A stretch of DNA of 37,365 nt from Actinomycetes bacterium (lineage in GTDB: Bacteria > Actinomycetota > Acidimicrobiia > Acidimicrobiales > Bog-793): assembly GCA_021809805.1 (NCBI GenBank), contig JAJZKA010000015.1:1-37365 (forward strand), in the 5' to 3' direction. Position numbers and translations under genes: made by a program. Below are positions 27,008 to 35,776 of the stretch, in pieces. The notes beneath the pieces were generated by a model. It ran no database searches. It worked only from the letters and a program-made list of their open reading frames with translations, and was not told the DNA's origin. Every line of letters begins with the position of its first letter. The stretch's first letter is position 1.

Positions 27008-29874
27008 CAAGCGACCCGCTCTTTCGCTCGCCATCCGCGTTTGGGCCGAACCCCGGGGACTTCGCCAGTCACGCCGACGCCGGGGGGCGCGCCGCGGGCG
27101 GGGCGATCGCGCTCTCGAGGCGGCCGGTCACCATTTCGGTGGTCATCTGCGCCTATACCGAGGAACGCTGGGCGGAGATCCGCTCGGCGATCGCCTCGGT
27201 GGCCACCCAGGTCTCCCCGGCGCTCGAATGCCTGCTCATCGTCGATCACCACCCCGGCCTTGCCGAGCGAGCCCGCCGTGAGCTGTCGGGCTGCAGGGTG
27301 ATCGAGAGCGAGGGACCCCAAGGGCTCTCAGGGGCACGCAACACCGGCACGGCCCATGCCCGCGGTGACGTCGTGGCCTTTCTTGACGATGATGCTCGGG
27401 CGGCGCCGGACTGGCTGGCGCGCCTGGCGGAGGCCTACGAGCGTCCCGAGGTCGTCGCCGCCGGGGGCCTCGTCATCCCTGACTGGGTCGATTGCCGCCC
27501 CGACTGGTTCCCCCCCGAGTTCGACTGGGTCGTCGGCTGCAGCCACTCGGGCATGCCCCGCGCTCCTGAGGCCGTGCGCAACCTCATCGGCGCCAACATG
27601 TCGCTGCGCCGTGACGTACTGGTCGAAATCGGGGGGTTCGCCGAGGCGCTCGGGCGCAGCGGAGCGAACACGGCGGGCTGCGAAGAGACCGAGCTGTGCA
27701 TCCGTGCCACCGGGGCACGCCCCGATGCGACCGTGTGGTACGACCCGCGCGCCGTCGTCCGCCATAAGGTGCCGTCGAGCCGGGGGACCTGGAGCTACTT
27801 CTTACGGCGCTGCCTCGGAGAAGGACGTTCGAAGGCGCTCGTGACGAGCCGAGCGGGGAGCGACCGGGGTCTTGAGGCTGAGCGCGCCTACCTGCGTTCG
27901 ACGATCCCGCTCGGCGTCGCGCGCTCACTCGGCGAGGCGGTGCACGGCCGCCGCAGCGCCGCGTTGCGTGCCGCTGCCATGGTGGCCGGGGTCGGTGCGA
28001 CGGCCGGCGGGTATGCCGCCGCCCACGTCGCCCGGCTACGGGCGACCGCGTTGGGCATGCTCGGGCCGCTCATCGCGTTCGCGCTCTGGATCTTCGCCCT
28101 CTCCAGCCCGGTCCATCTCGACAAGATGACCGACTTCGGGCTGCTGAGCGTGCTGCCGAAGGTGTACTTCGTCGCCATCGCGCTGTTGTGCGCAAGCTTT
28201 GCCGTCCAGGTCGCCCTTCGGCGCACGAGCGGTCTCGTGCTCGGCGCGCACGTTGCGGTGTTGCTGTTGATGTTCCACGCCACCCCAACCCTGCTCTACC
28301 ACACGCTGCGCTACCAATGGGCCTGGAAGCACGTTGCGATCATCGACTACGTCATCCTCCACCACGGGGTGAACCTCTTCCAGCACAACAAGCTGCTGGT
28401 CGCCTACCAGGACTGGCCGGGCTTCTTCAGCCTCAACGGGATGCTGACCAACGGCTCGGGTTTCACCTCAGCGCTCAGCTACGCCTCGTGGGCGCCCTTT
28501 GTCAACGAGGCCCTCTATGCCGGTCCGCTCTGGATGATCTTCCGCGAGCTGACGACCGACCGCCGGGTTCGCTGGAGCGCCTTGTGGATCTTCTACCTCG
28601 GCAACTGGATCGGCCAGGACTACTTCTCGCCCCAGGGATTCGCCTTTTTCCTCTACCTCGTCGTGATCGCGCTCGTATTTAGCCGCCTGCTGCGCGCCAC
28701 CGGGCCGGGCCGTCGGCATCAGGGCCGACGCGCCCGGTTCGCCGCGGACGTCGAGGTCGCCCCGATCGCCAGGGCCTCGGAACCGCTCGGGCGCGCCGAG
28801 ATGATCTCGGTGTGCGCGGTCGTGCTGCTGTGCATGGTGGCGATCGCCGCCAGCCATCAGCTCACGCCGTTCATGGTGGTGGGGGCGCTCGTCGCGCTCT
28901 GGCTCTTCCGGCGTCTGCGCGTCCGCTGGCTCGCTGCTGCGTCGATCGTCATCGCCGTCGGCTGGATCGCCCTTGCGGCCCGGCAGTTCATGGCCTACAA
29001 CCTTCCGGCGCTCTCCCAGGGCATCGGTCATTTCTTCGCCAACGCGACGGTCAATCAGTACAACGCCGGTCAGGCGAGCCCTGACCAGCTGCTCATCGGC
29101 CAGGTGGATCGCGTCTTCACGGGCCTCGTCATCGTCCTCGGCCTCCTCGGCATCGTGCGGCGGTGGCGTCAGGGACGCCTGCGCGAGCTGTTGCCGGCGC
29201 TGCTGCTCGTGATCGTCCCGGGCGGTGCGCTCGGTGCGAACAACTACGGCGGCGAGGTGGTCTTTCGCGTGTATCTCTTCGCCCTTCCCTTCCTCGCCTT
29301 CTTCGGGGCGACGCTCTTTGAGTCCACCGGCCAGAAGGCGCTCGGCTGGTTCCGCAATCTGGCGCGGGCGGCCGTCGTGTTCTTGATGCTCGGCGGCTTC
29401 CTCGTCTCGTACTACGGCAAGGAGCGCTCGAACTATTTCCCGCCCAAGGAGGTGCAGGCGGTCGAGGCGTTCTACCGCCAAGCGCCGCCGGGCTCGCTCG
29501 TTATCACCGCGGACGGCAACATCCCCTGGCCGCTCGAGGGCTACAACACCTACCGCAACTATCTCTTCGCCACGGGGAGCAAAGCGTCGGTGCGCGAGAT
29601 CGTGCGCCACCCGGTGCGGACGTTGTCGCTCGACCTGTCCGGGCCCGAGCCCTCCTACCTCGTGTTCGCCACGAGCGACGCGTACTCCGTCGAGATGACC
29701 GGCGCGCTCCCCAAGGGCGCATATCACCACATCGAGGCGGCGGTCCTCGCCTCGCCACGCTTTCGGGTCGTGCTGGCCAACCCCTACGTCGTCGTCGTTA
29801 CCCGCCCTGGGACCACGAAGAGCGCGCCACGGGTCGTCGCCGGTGCCGGCGGTTCTCGGACCGCAAGGCGGTGA
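27004..29874 (+). CDS. GT2 glycosyltransferase fused to a polytopic membrane domain
   Basis: A 956-residue protein. Residues about 40-270 form a family-2 glycosyltransferase: V-T-I-S-V-V-I-C-A-Y, G-L-S-G-A-R-N-T-G, the metal-binding D128-D-D130, W-F-P-P-E-F-D-W-V-V-G-C, G-A-N-M-S-L-R-R and the acceptor-side C226-E-E-T-E. Residues about 325-870 contain at least ten hydrophobic segments with loops resembling polymerase- or mannosyltransferase-like membrane proteins. A C-terminal outside domain of about 120 residues follows. It probably adds sugars to a lipid-linked or surface glycan and may export or polymerise it; this is inference. Start: ATG 27004 has no Shine-Dalgarno but overlaps the leader ORF stop. 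The next gene is a small membrane protein. Confidence 0.82.
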   Translation: MTSDPLFRSPSAFGPNPGDFASHADAGGRAAGGAIALSRRPVTISVVICAYTEERWAEIRSAIASVATQVSPALECLLIVDHHPGLAERARRELSGCRVIESEGPQGLSGARNTGTAHARGDVVAFLDDDARAAPDWLARLAEAYERPEVVAAGGLVIPDWVDCRPDWFPPEFDWVVGCSHSGMPRAPEAVRNLIGANMSLRRDVLVEIGGFAEALGRSGANTAGCEETELCIRATGARPDATVWYDPRAVVRHKVPSSRGTWSYFLRRCLGEGRSKALVTSRAGSDRGLEAERAYLRSTIPLGVARSLGEAVHGRRSAALRAAAMVAGVGATAGGYAAAHVARLRATALGMLGPLIAFALWIFALSSPVHLDKMTDFGLLSVLPKVYFVAIALLCASFAVQVALRRTSGLVLGAHVAVLLLMFHATPTLLYHTLRYQWAWKHVAIIDYVILHHGVNLFQHNKLLVAYQDWPGFFSLNGMLTNGSGFTSALSYASWAPFVNEALYAGPLWMIFRELTTDRRVRWSALWIFYLGNWIGQDYFSPQGFAFFLYLVVIALVFSRLLRATGPGRRHQGRRARFAADVEVAPIARASEPLGRAEMISVCAVVLLCMVAIAASHQLTPFMVVGALVALWLFRRLRVRWLAAASIVIAVGWIALAARQFMAYNLPALSQGIGHFFANATVNQYNAGQASPDQLLIGQVDRVFTGLVIVLGLLGIVRRWRQGRLRELLPALLLVIVPGGALGANNYGGEVVFRVYLFALPFLAFFGATLFESTGQKALGWFRNLARAAVVFLMLGGFLVSYYGKERSNYFPPKEVQAVEAFYRQAPPGSLVITADGNIPWPLEGYNTYRNYLFATGSKASVREIVRHPVRTLSLDLSGPEPSYLVFATSDAYSVEMTGALPKGAYHHIEAAVLASPRFRVVLANPYVVVVTRPGTTKSAPRVVAGAGGSRTARR

Positions 29875-29908
29875 CCGGGCCGTGAGCAATGAGAGGTCAG
29901 GAGCTCAA

Positions 29909-30283
29909 ATGGATCATTCCCGCCCCTCGGTCGCCAAGAGCGCCGCCGCCTTCTTCTATGGCTGGGTGGTGCTCCTCATCGTGAGCGTCGGGGCGCCGGT
30001 CCCACTGCGGACCCTTGCCGTGTTCTCCTTCGCCGCACTTGGGCCCGCGTTCGCGTTACGTCGGGTCCTGCCGAGACGCGACCGCCTCGAGCGGCTGGTG
30101 GTCTCGGTGGCGGTGAGTCTTTGTGTCGCCGTCGTCATCACGCTCGTCTTGGCGATCGGTCACGTCTTTAGCGCCCGACTGGCGATTGCCTGCATCGCCG
30201 CTTTCGATTCGCTCGCGGTGATCACGGATCTCGTCCTCGGCAACCGGCCCGCTGAACTGGCGACCACGACCGAACGCCGCTGA
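29909..30283 (+). CDS. Small integral membrane protein
   Basis: A 124-residue protein with three or four hydrophobic segments (about 16-34, 36-52, 67-87, 89-110) and no recognised domain. The ATG at 29909 is preferred for the CAGGAG ribosome binding site at 29898-29903. An in-frame GTG at 29882 would add nine residues. It begins 34 bases after the glycosyltransferase fusion, so it is likely cotranscribed and could be a partner of that membrane enzyme. Confidence 0.65.
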   Translation: MDHSRPSVAKSAAAFFYGWVVLLIVSVGAPVPLRTLAVFSFAALGPAFALRRVLPRRDRLERLVVSVAVSLCVAVVITLVLAIGHVFSARLAIACIAAFDSLAVITDLVLGNRPAELATTTERR

Positions 30284-30300
30284 AGCGGCCGTTCGGCCCT
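30271..30300 (+). terminator. Terminator overlapping the stop codon of the small membrane protein
   Basis: CGAACG (30271-30276) pairs with CGTTCG (30290-30295), and CCGC (30277-30280) with GCGG (30285-30288), around a TGAA loop that contains the TGA stop, with one bulged C. It is followed by GCCCTTTCTC. Confidence 0.6.
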
Positions 30301-30444
30301 TTCTCAAGAGGACTCTGGTCACTGAGGAGCGACATTGGTCCCTTGGGCGAGCCGGTCGGATTCGACCACACTGACACCAGGTGCGCTCGCCGTTCGCCAG
30401 TCCCCGGTGCGGCGGCGAGCGCCAACTCGCCCGGGCTGCCACGC

Positions 30445-30506
30445 CCCCGGAAGCCCGGGGCGGCGGTGGCCGGAGGCGTCGGCAGAATGCCGCCTCCGGC
30501 CACCGC
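30445..30506. promoter_or_regulatory. Two adjacent hairpins upstream of the hybrid sensor gene
   Basis: A six-base-pair stem (30445-30450 with 30455-30460, loop AAGC) is followed by a 15-base-pair perfect inverted repeat (30463-30477 with 30492-30506) whose interior can form three more pairs. They fill the gap between the glycan genes and the sensor gene and could be a transcription block or an operator. No gene was found between 30284 and 30590. Confidence 0.55.
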
Positions 30507-30578
30507 GTGACCTCCTTGTCGCTCGGGAGCCTCGAACGCAGGGTTCGCGCCCTGGGGCCGCGCGTGCGCCGGGTCCCC

Positions 30579-30584
30579 TAGCAT
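30579..30584 (+). promoter_or_regulatory. -10 box TAGCAT of a probable leaderless transcript (hybrid sensor)
   Basis: TAGCAT, six bases, then GTG 30591. No Shine-Dalgarno precedes this GTG. The position matches that at other leaderless-looking genes in the window. Confidence 0.4.
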
Positions 30585-30590
30585 GCTGCC

Positions 30591-33500
30591 GTGTGCAGCG
30601 CGCGGGAGGCCGGGGAGCAGCCCACAGGCTCGCCACCTGCACCTGAGCAGGCGGGCCAGCGGTCCGGCGAGCGCTTTGGGGCCGGAGAGATGGCCGACGT
30701 CATCGCCGGCCATGATTGGACCACGAGCACGCTCGGCCCGCCCGAGCACTGGCCGGCGCTGTTGCAGACGCTCGTGCGGATCATGCTCACCTCGCGTTTT
30801 CCGATGTGGCTCGGGTGGGGCGAGGACCTCACCTTCTTCTACAACGAGGCGTATGCCCGCGACACGCTCGGCGTGAAGCACCCCTGGGCGCTCGGCCGGC
30901 CCGCCTCGGTGGTCTGGTCGGAGATCTGGCAGGACATCGGGCCGCGCATCGACTTCGTTCTGCGACACGGAGAGGCGACCTGGGACGAGGCCCTGCCGCT
31001 CTTCCTCGAGCGGAGCGGCTATCGCGAAGAGACGTACCACACGTTCTCCTACAGCCCCGTGAGCGACGCGACCGGTGCGCCGCTCGCGATGTTGTGCGTG
31101 GTGAACGAGGAAACCGGCCGCGTGATCGGGGAGCGCCGGATGGCGACGCTCCAGGCGCTCTCCTCGGACCTGTCGGGGCAACGAAGCGAGGAAGGCGTCT
31201 TCGAGGCGGTCGATCGCCGGCTACGGGAGAACCTGCGCGACCTCCCTTTCACGCTCACCTATATCTTCCGCCCCGATGGCGCTGCGGAGCTCGTCTCGGC
31301 GAGCGGGATCGCGCCTGGCGATCTTGTCGCTCCGCGCGTGATTTTGCGCGGCGACGCCGCCGTCTGGCCGATCGCGGACACCGCACCTGGTCAGGCGCGA
31401 ATCCTCGACGGGCTGGGCGAGCGCTTCGAGGCGCTCCCCCGTGGCGCCTGGGGCGAGCCACCGAGCCAAGCGATCATCGTCTCGCTCGCCGAGGGCGGAC
31501 AGGCCGCGCCGGCGGGAGTGTTCATCGCTGCGCTCAACCCGTTCCGCCGCCTCGATGCCGGCTACCAGGGATTCGTCGAGCTGGTCGGCGGACAGATCGC
31601 GGCGGGGATCGCCGCGGCGCGCGTCTATGAGGCCGAACGTCAAAGGGCGGAGTCTCTCGCCGAGCTCGACCGTGCGAAGACGGAGTTCTTTAGCAACGTC
31701 AGCCATGAGTTCCGTACCCCGTTGACCCTCATCCTCGCTCCGACCGACGACGCGCTCGCCGACGAGCTGGCGCCGCTGCCCCCCGAGCAGCGCCGGCGCA
31801 TCGAGGTGGTCCAGCGCAACGCCCGGCGGTTGCGCCGCCTCGTCAACGACATGCTCGACTTCGCGAGGATCGAGGCGAGGCGGCTCGAGGCCGAGAAGGT
31901 TCCGACCGATCTCGCGCAGTACACGAAGGACATCGCGCTCTCCTTCGCGCCGGCGATCGAGCGCGCCGGGCTCGGTTTCGTGCTCGACCTCCCCCCGCTC
32001 GGGCGCGCGGTCGAGGTCGACCACGACATGTGGGAGAAGATCGTTCTCAACCTGATCTCGAACGCCTTCAAGTACACCCTCGAGGGAGAGATCACCGTCA
32101 GCCTGACCGACGCGGGGAACCTTGTCGAGCTCGCCGTGACCGACACCGGCGCGGGGATCGCCGCCAATCAGCTGCCGCTCCTCTTCGAGCGCTTCCACCG
32201 ATCGCCCGGCCGCGTGGCGCGCTCGCACGAGGGGACGGGGATCGGCCTCGCGCTCGTGGCCGAGCTGACGCGCCTGCACGGCGGTACGGTCGAGGTCGAC
32301 AGCGTCGAAGGCGAGGGGTCCCGCTTTGCGGTCCGCATCCCCTACGGCGAACCGGGCGCGCCCGTCGCCGGTGCCTTACGCGAGTCGGCCCGGAGCGCTT
32401 ATCTCGACGAAGCGCTGCAGTGGGTTGCGGACCAGCCCGCCGAGGTCGATGACGCGGCGCGCCGCGCCCTCGGTGGGACGCGGACCGACGCCACTGTGCT
32501 CATCGCCGACGACAACCCGGACATGCGTAGCTACCTCCGCCGGCTGCTCGAGCCGTTCTGGCGCGTCGTCGTCGCGCCTGACGGTTCCCGGGCGCTCGAG
32601 CAGATGCGCGCCGAGCGCCCCGATCTCGTCCTCAGCGACGTGGTGCTGCCGGAGCTCGACGGTTTCGGGTTGCTGCGGGCCATCCGTGCCGACCCAGCGC
32701 TGGCGACGGTGCCGGTGGTGTTCTTGTCGGCCCGCGCCGGCGAGGAGGCCGCTGTCGAAGGGCTCGAGGCCGGCGCGGATGACTACCTCGTCAAGCCCTT
32801 CTCAGGGCTCGAACTGATCGCACGCGTCCGCGCCAACCTCGACCTTGCGGCGCTGCGTAACCAGGACGCGAGCTGGCGGGCGGCGCTCGTCGAGTCACTG
32901 CAGGACGCCGTGGTCGTGCTCAACGGCAACGCCGAAGTGATCGAGGCAAACGCGGCCTTCGAGCAGGTGCTCGGCTTCTCGCGCGCCGAGGTGCCCTATG
33001 CACTGCCGTATCCGTGGCTGCCCGATGCGGGACGCGATCCCGACGAGCGCCGCCAGGTCGAAGCCGCACTCGCCCACGTGCTCGCCACCGGAGAGCTGCG
33101 TGGAGTGCTGCCGCTGCGACACCGCCTCGGCCACGGCGTGCTCGTCGAGGTCTTCGCGAAAGCCTTCACCGAGCGGGACGACCGTCGCATCGTCGTCGCG
33201 TTCCGGGACATCACGGCCGAGCTCGAGGCTTCGGCGCGAGAGGCCGCGCTGGCCCAGCTCGGCATCCGCCTTGCCGAGGCGAGCGACGTCCACGAGGTAC
33301 AGACCGCCGCGCTCGATGAGCTGCAGCGTGTGTTTCGGGCGACGGGTGCGGCGATCGTGTCTTGGTCGCCGTCTGCTCCCGAGGTCATTGCGTCCTCCGG
33401 CGGCGGAGCGCTCGGACCTGCCGCGCTCGACGCCCTCGCCGCCGCGCGCGACTCGCGCTCGGTCGTCTGCTCTCTCGTCGAGGGGGCGTGCGAACAGGGC

Positions 33501-34754
33501 GAGCTGTGCACAGGGGTTGCGGGAGTTGTCGCCTCGGGGGGCGCCCCCCACGGCGTGTGGCTCACCTTCTCCCCGCCTCGACGGTTGCGGCCCGATGAGC
33601 GGACGCTGTTCGGCCTCCTGTGTGGCTATCTCGGCCAGGCGTGGCGGCGTGCCAAGCTCTTCGACGACAACCGCGCGGTAGCGACGGCCATGCAGCGCTC
33701 GATCCTTGGTCCGACAGACGTCCCCGCGGGGTTCGCCGTGCGCTACCTGCCAGCGGTCCAGCCGCTCGAGGTGGGGGGCGACTGGTACGACGTGCTCGAG
33801 CTCTCCAAAGAGCGTCTGGCGATCGTGGTCGGCGACTGCACCGGTCGCGGCCTCGACGCGGCGACGACGATGGGCCAGCTGCGCAGCGCCTGTCGCGCGT
33901 TGCTGCTGCAGGACAAGGGCCCGGCGGAGACCTTGGCCGCGCTCGACAGCTTCGCCGACCTTATCCCCGGGGCGCGTTGCACCACCGTCTTTTGCGGGGT
34001 GCTCGACCCGATTGCCGGCTCCCTGCGCTACAGCAGCGCCGGTCATTTGCCGGCGGTGCTCACCGGAGGAGACGATGCGCTGCTGCTCGATCGGGCCCGT
34101 GCGTTGCCTCTCGGCATCACGCCGGGGCGGGCCCGTCCTGAGGTGGAGGTCGACGTCGTCCCGGACTCGAGCCTCGTGCTGTTCACCGACGGGTTGATCG
34201 AGCGGCGCGACGAGCCGATCACCGTCGGTCTCGAGCGCGTGCGCCGCGCCGTCGCAGAGCACCGCGGCCTTTCGCCCGAGGAACTTGCGGACGTGCTCGT
34301 CGGCGAGCTTGTGGCCGGGCGTCAGGAGGACGACGTGGCGCTCGTCGTCCATCGTCTCGAGGCGCGTGCGGCACCGGTCCTCGAGGTCGACCTGGCGGCC
34401 GACCCAGCCGTGCTCGCTGGCTTTCGCAAAGAGCTGCGTGAGTGGCTGAGTTCGCTCGGCGCCGATGACCGCGTGGCCGGCGAGCTCCTGATCGCCGTCG
34501 GGGAGGCCGTTGCCAACGCCATGGAGCATGCCTACGGCTTCACCGGCGACGAGCGGGTGCGCGTCCGCGGCAAGTTAGAAGAGGGTGTGGTGCACCTCGT
34601 CGTCGAGGACCACGGCAGATGGCGCGAGCCGGCGGTGCCGAGCGCCGATCGGGGCCGCGGACTCGCGATCATGGAGGCATCGGCCGATCGGGTGGCGGTG
34701 CTCCACGGCCAGCGCGGGACGGTCGTGGAGATGACGAGGAGGCTGCGAGCATGA
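30591..34754 (+). CDS. Hybrid histidine kinase / PP2C phosphatase / RsbW-like kinase
   Basis: A soluble 1387-residue signalling protein. Domains: PAS-like (about 35-175); GAF-like (195-350); HisKA with phosphoacceptor His372 in S-H-E-F-R-T-P-L; HATPase (N487/N491, D-T-G-A-G, G-T-G-I-G-L); receiver (631-755, acceptor Asp683, Lys735); PAS (762-880); GAF-like (885-1025); PP2C/SpoIIE phosphatase (1040-1258) with metal ligands G-G-D1064, G-D1082 and F-T-D1200-G; and a C-terminal RsbW-type HATPase (1265-1385) with E-A-V-A-N-A-M-E-H-A. It senses cytoplasmic signals, phosphorylates its own receiver, and can both phosphorylate and dephosphorylate a STAS antagonist. Its stop overlaps the STAS gene start. 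The GTG at 30591 lacks a Shine-Dalgarno; an in-frame ATG at 30690 is an alternative. No sigma factor is adjacent. Confidence 0.9.
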   Translation: MCSAREAGEQPTGSPPAPEQAGQRSGERFGAGEMADVIAGHDWTTSTLGPPEHWPALLQTLVRIMLTSRFPMWLGWGEDLTFFYNEAYARDTLGVKHPWALGRPASVVWSEIWQDIGPRIDFVLRHGEATWDEALPLFLERSGYREETYHTFSYSPVSDATGAPLAMLCVVNEETGRVIGERRMATLQALSSDLSGQRSEEGVFEAVDRRLRENLRDLPFTLTYIFRPDGAAELVSASGIAPGDLVAPRVILRGDAAVWPIADTAPGQARILDGLGERFEALPRGAWGEPPSQAIIVSLAEGGQAAPAGVFIAALNPFRRLDAGYQGFVELVGGQIAAGIAAARVYEAERQRAESLAELDRAKTEFFSNVSHEFRTPLTLILAPTDDALADELAPLPPEQRRRIEVVQRNARRLRRLVNDMLDFARIEARRLEAEKVPTDLAQYTKDIALSFAPAIERAGLGFVLDLPPLGRAVEVDHDMWEKIVLNLISNAFKYTLEGEITVSLTDAGNLVELAVTDTGAGIAANQLPLLFERFHRSPGRVARSHEGTGIGLALVAELTRLHGGTVEVDSVEGEGSRFAVRIPYGEPGAPVAGALRESARSAYLDEALQWVADQPAEVDDAARRALGGTRTDATVLIADDNPDMRSYLRRLLEPFWRVVVAPDGSRALEQMRAERPDLVLSDVVLPELDGFGLLRAIRADPALATVPVVFLSARAGEEAAVEGLEAGADDYLVKPFSGLELIARVRANLDLAALRNQDASWRAALVESLQDAVVVLNGNAEVIEANAAFEQVLGFSRAEVPYALPYPWLPDAGRDPDERRQVEAALAHVLATGELRGVLPLRHRLGHGVLVEVFAKAFTERDDRRIVVAFRDITAELEASAREAALAQLGIRLAEASDVHEVQTAALDELQRVFRATGAAIVSWSPSAPEVIASSGGGALGPAALDALAAARDSRSVVCSLVEGACEQGELCTGVAGVVASGGAPHGVWLTFSPPRRLRPDERTLFGLLCGYLGQAWRRAKLFDDNRAVATAMQRSILGPTDVPAGFAVRYLPAVQPLEVGGDWYDVLELSKERLAIVVGDCTGRGLDAATTMGQLRSACRALLLQDKGPAETLAALDSFADLIPGARCTTVFCGVLDPIAGSLRYSSAGHLPAVLTGGDDALLLDRARALPLGITPGRARPEVEVDVVPDSSLVLFTDGLIERRDEPITVGLERVRRAVAEHRGLSPEELADVLVGELVAGRQEDDVALVVHRLEARAAPVLEVDLAADPAVLAGFRKELREWLSSLGADDRVAGELLIAVGEAVANAMEHAYGFTGDERVRVRGKLEEGVVHLVVEDHGRWREPAVPSADRGRGLAIMEASADRVAVLHGQRGTVVEMTRRLRA

Positions 34755-35047
34755 CCACGAATCTCGAGCTAGCGAGGTCCGACGATGAGGCCCCCCAGCT
34801 GGTTGTCTCCGGTGAGATCGACCTCTCCAACATCACTGCGTTCCGCGCCGCGTTGAGCGAGGACGGCGACTCGCGCCTCGTCGTCGACCTGACGGGCGTG
34901 ACCTACCTCGACAGCGCCGGCATCGCGGCCCTCTTCGAGCGCGCGCGCCGGTCCGAACTCGAGATCGTCCTCAGCCCTGGCAGCGTTCTCGCGCCGCTAC
35001 TCGAGATCACCCACCTGGCCGATGTGGCTACCGTGCGGACGCGCTAG
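34751..35047 (+). CDS. STAS-domain anti-sigma factor antagonist
   Basis: A 98-residue single STAS domain of the SpoIIAA/RsbV type. The phosphorylation site is Ser55 in V-T-Y-L-D-S-A-G-I-A-A-L. The N-terminal V-S-G-E-I-D-L-S-N strand is conserved. It overlaps the hybrid kinase stop (ATGA), so the two are made together. Predicted cycle: phosphorylated on Ser55 by the RsbW-like domain, dephosphorylated by the PP2C domain. The target sigma factor is unknown. Its stop overlaps by four bases the stop of the convergent BldD-like gene. Confidence 0.92.
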   Translation: MTTNLELARSDDEAPQLVVSGEIDLSNITAFRAALSEDGDSRLVVDLTGVTYLDSAGIAALFERARRSELEIVLSPGSVLAPLLEITHLADVATVRTR

Positions 35048-35562
35048 ATGAGCAGAGCGACGCCAAGCGCCTCGAGACTGGCCAGCATTTCCTCGTCGCT
35101 GAGTTCGAAGGCAGCGCCGATCAAGCGCAGGTCGTCTCGGCGGATGGCGAGCGTCTCGCCGCCGGTTTCGTGACGCTCGCGCAACATGGCGGCGATAAAG
35201 CGGCGTAGGGCGGCGATGTGCTCGCCAGGTGCTTCGGCGAGCATCGCTAAGTCGATCGTGACGGAGCCGCCACGTCCGAGCGCGGCCCTGGGCTCGGCTG
35301 CCGACGGCTCGGGCGGTGGGAGCAGTTCCTCGACCGGCACCTCGTAGAGGCGGGCGAGCCGCTGCAGGCGGGGAACCGAGATCGCGCGCTCGCCCCGTTC
35401 GTACGCGCCGAGCGCGGAGGCCCGGAATTCCTGGCCGGACGCGGCGGCGACCGCCTGGAGCGAGAGCTGGTGCTGTCGGCGAACGGCGCGCAGCCGCTCG
35501 CCGACAACTGCGGCGTAATTGTTGGAGCGCTCGACGTCCACGACCTCCTCCGGATCGGACAT
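35044..35562 (-). CDS. bldD: BldD-like transcription regulator with c-di-GMP-binding motif
   Basis: A 172-residue regulator. The N-terminal helix-turn-helix (about 15-80) contains N-Y-A-A-V-V-G-E-R-L-R-A-V-R, A-S-G-Q-E-F and A-Y-E-R-G-E-R-A-I-S-V-P-R-L, the BldD signature. The C-terminal domain carries R130-x-E132-x8-R141-x2-D144, matching the BldD c-di-GMP motif R-x-D-x8-R-x2-D except for Glu in place of the first Asp. In Streptomyces BldD represses development genes when bound to tetrameric c-di-GMP. A Pro-rich linker (82-91) joins the domains. The gene has a good promoter (35583-35611) and GAGG ahead of the ATG. Convergent with STAS. Confidence 0.88.
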   Translation of the reverse strand: MSDPEEVVDVERSNNYAAVVGERLRAVRRQHQLSLQAVAAASGQEFRASALGAYERGERAISVPRLQRLARLYEVPVEELLPPPEPSAAEPRAALGRGGSVTIDLAMLAEAPGEHIAALRRFIAAMLRERHETGGETLAIRRDDLRLIGAAFELSDEEMLASLEALGVALLI

Positions 35563-35582
35563 GGTTCCAACCTCATGGACAG

Positions 35583-35611
35583 TGAATACGCAAACGCTAC
35601 CCCCGCTGCAA
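35583..35611 (-). promoter_or_regulatory. Promoter of the BldD-like gene
   Basis: On the minus strand TTGCAG (35606-35611), 17 bp, TATTCA (35583-35588). The expected start lies near 35576, giving a leader of about 14 bases with the ribosome binding site. Confidence 0.6.
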
Positions 35612-35776
35612 ACGACCTTCGGCTGGTGTCCGACACATCACGCGTGGCTTCCCCGCATGCCGTGCCGTGGGATCGGCTTCCGCCCGCAAAATGAGGAAAT
35701 CGCGCCTTGTCGCGTTATTACCACGAACCTGCCGCCGCGTCGGTAATTGCAAGTTGCACTACCCCAGGGCGGTCAC

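Noticed and set aside
28468-29889. A 473-residue minus-strand open frame opposite the glycosyltransferase
   Set aside because: Charged, His/Arg/Glu-rich shadow with no motif.
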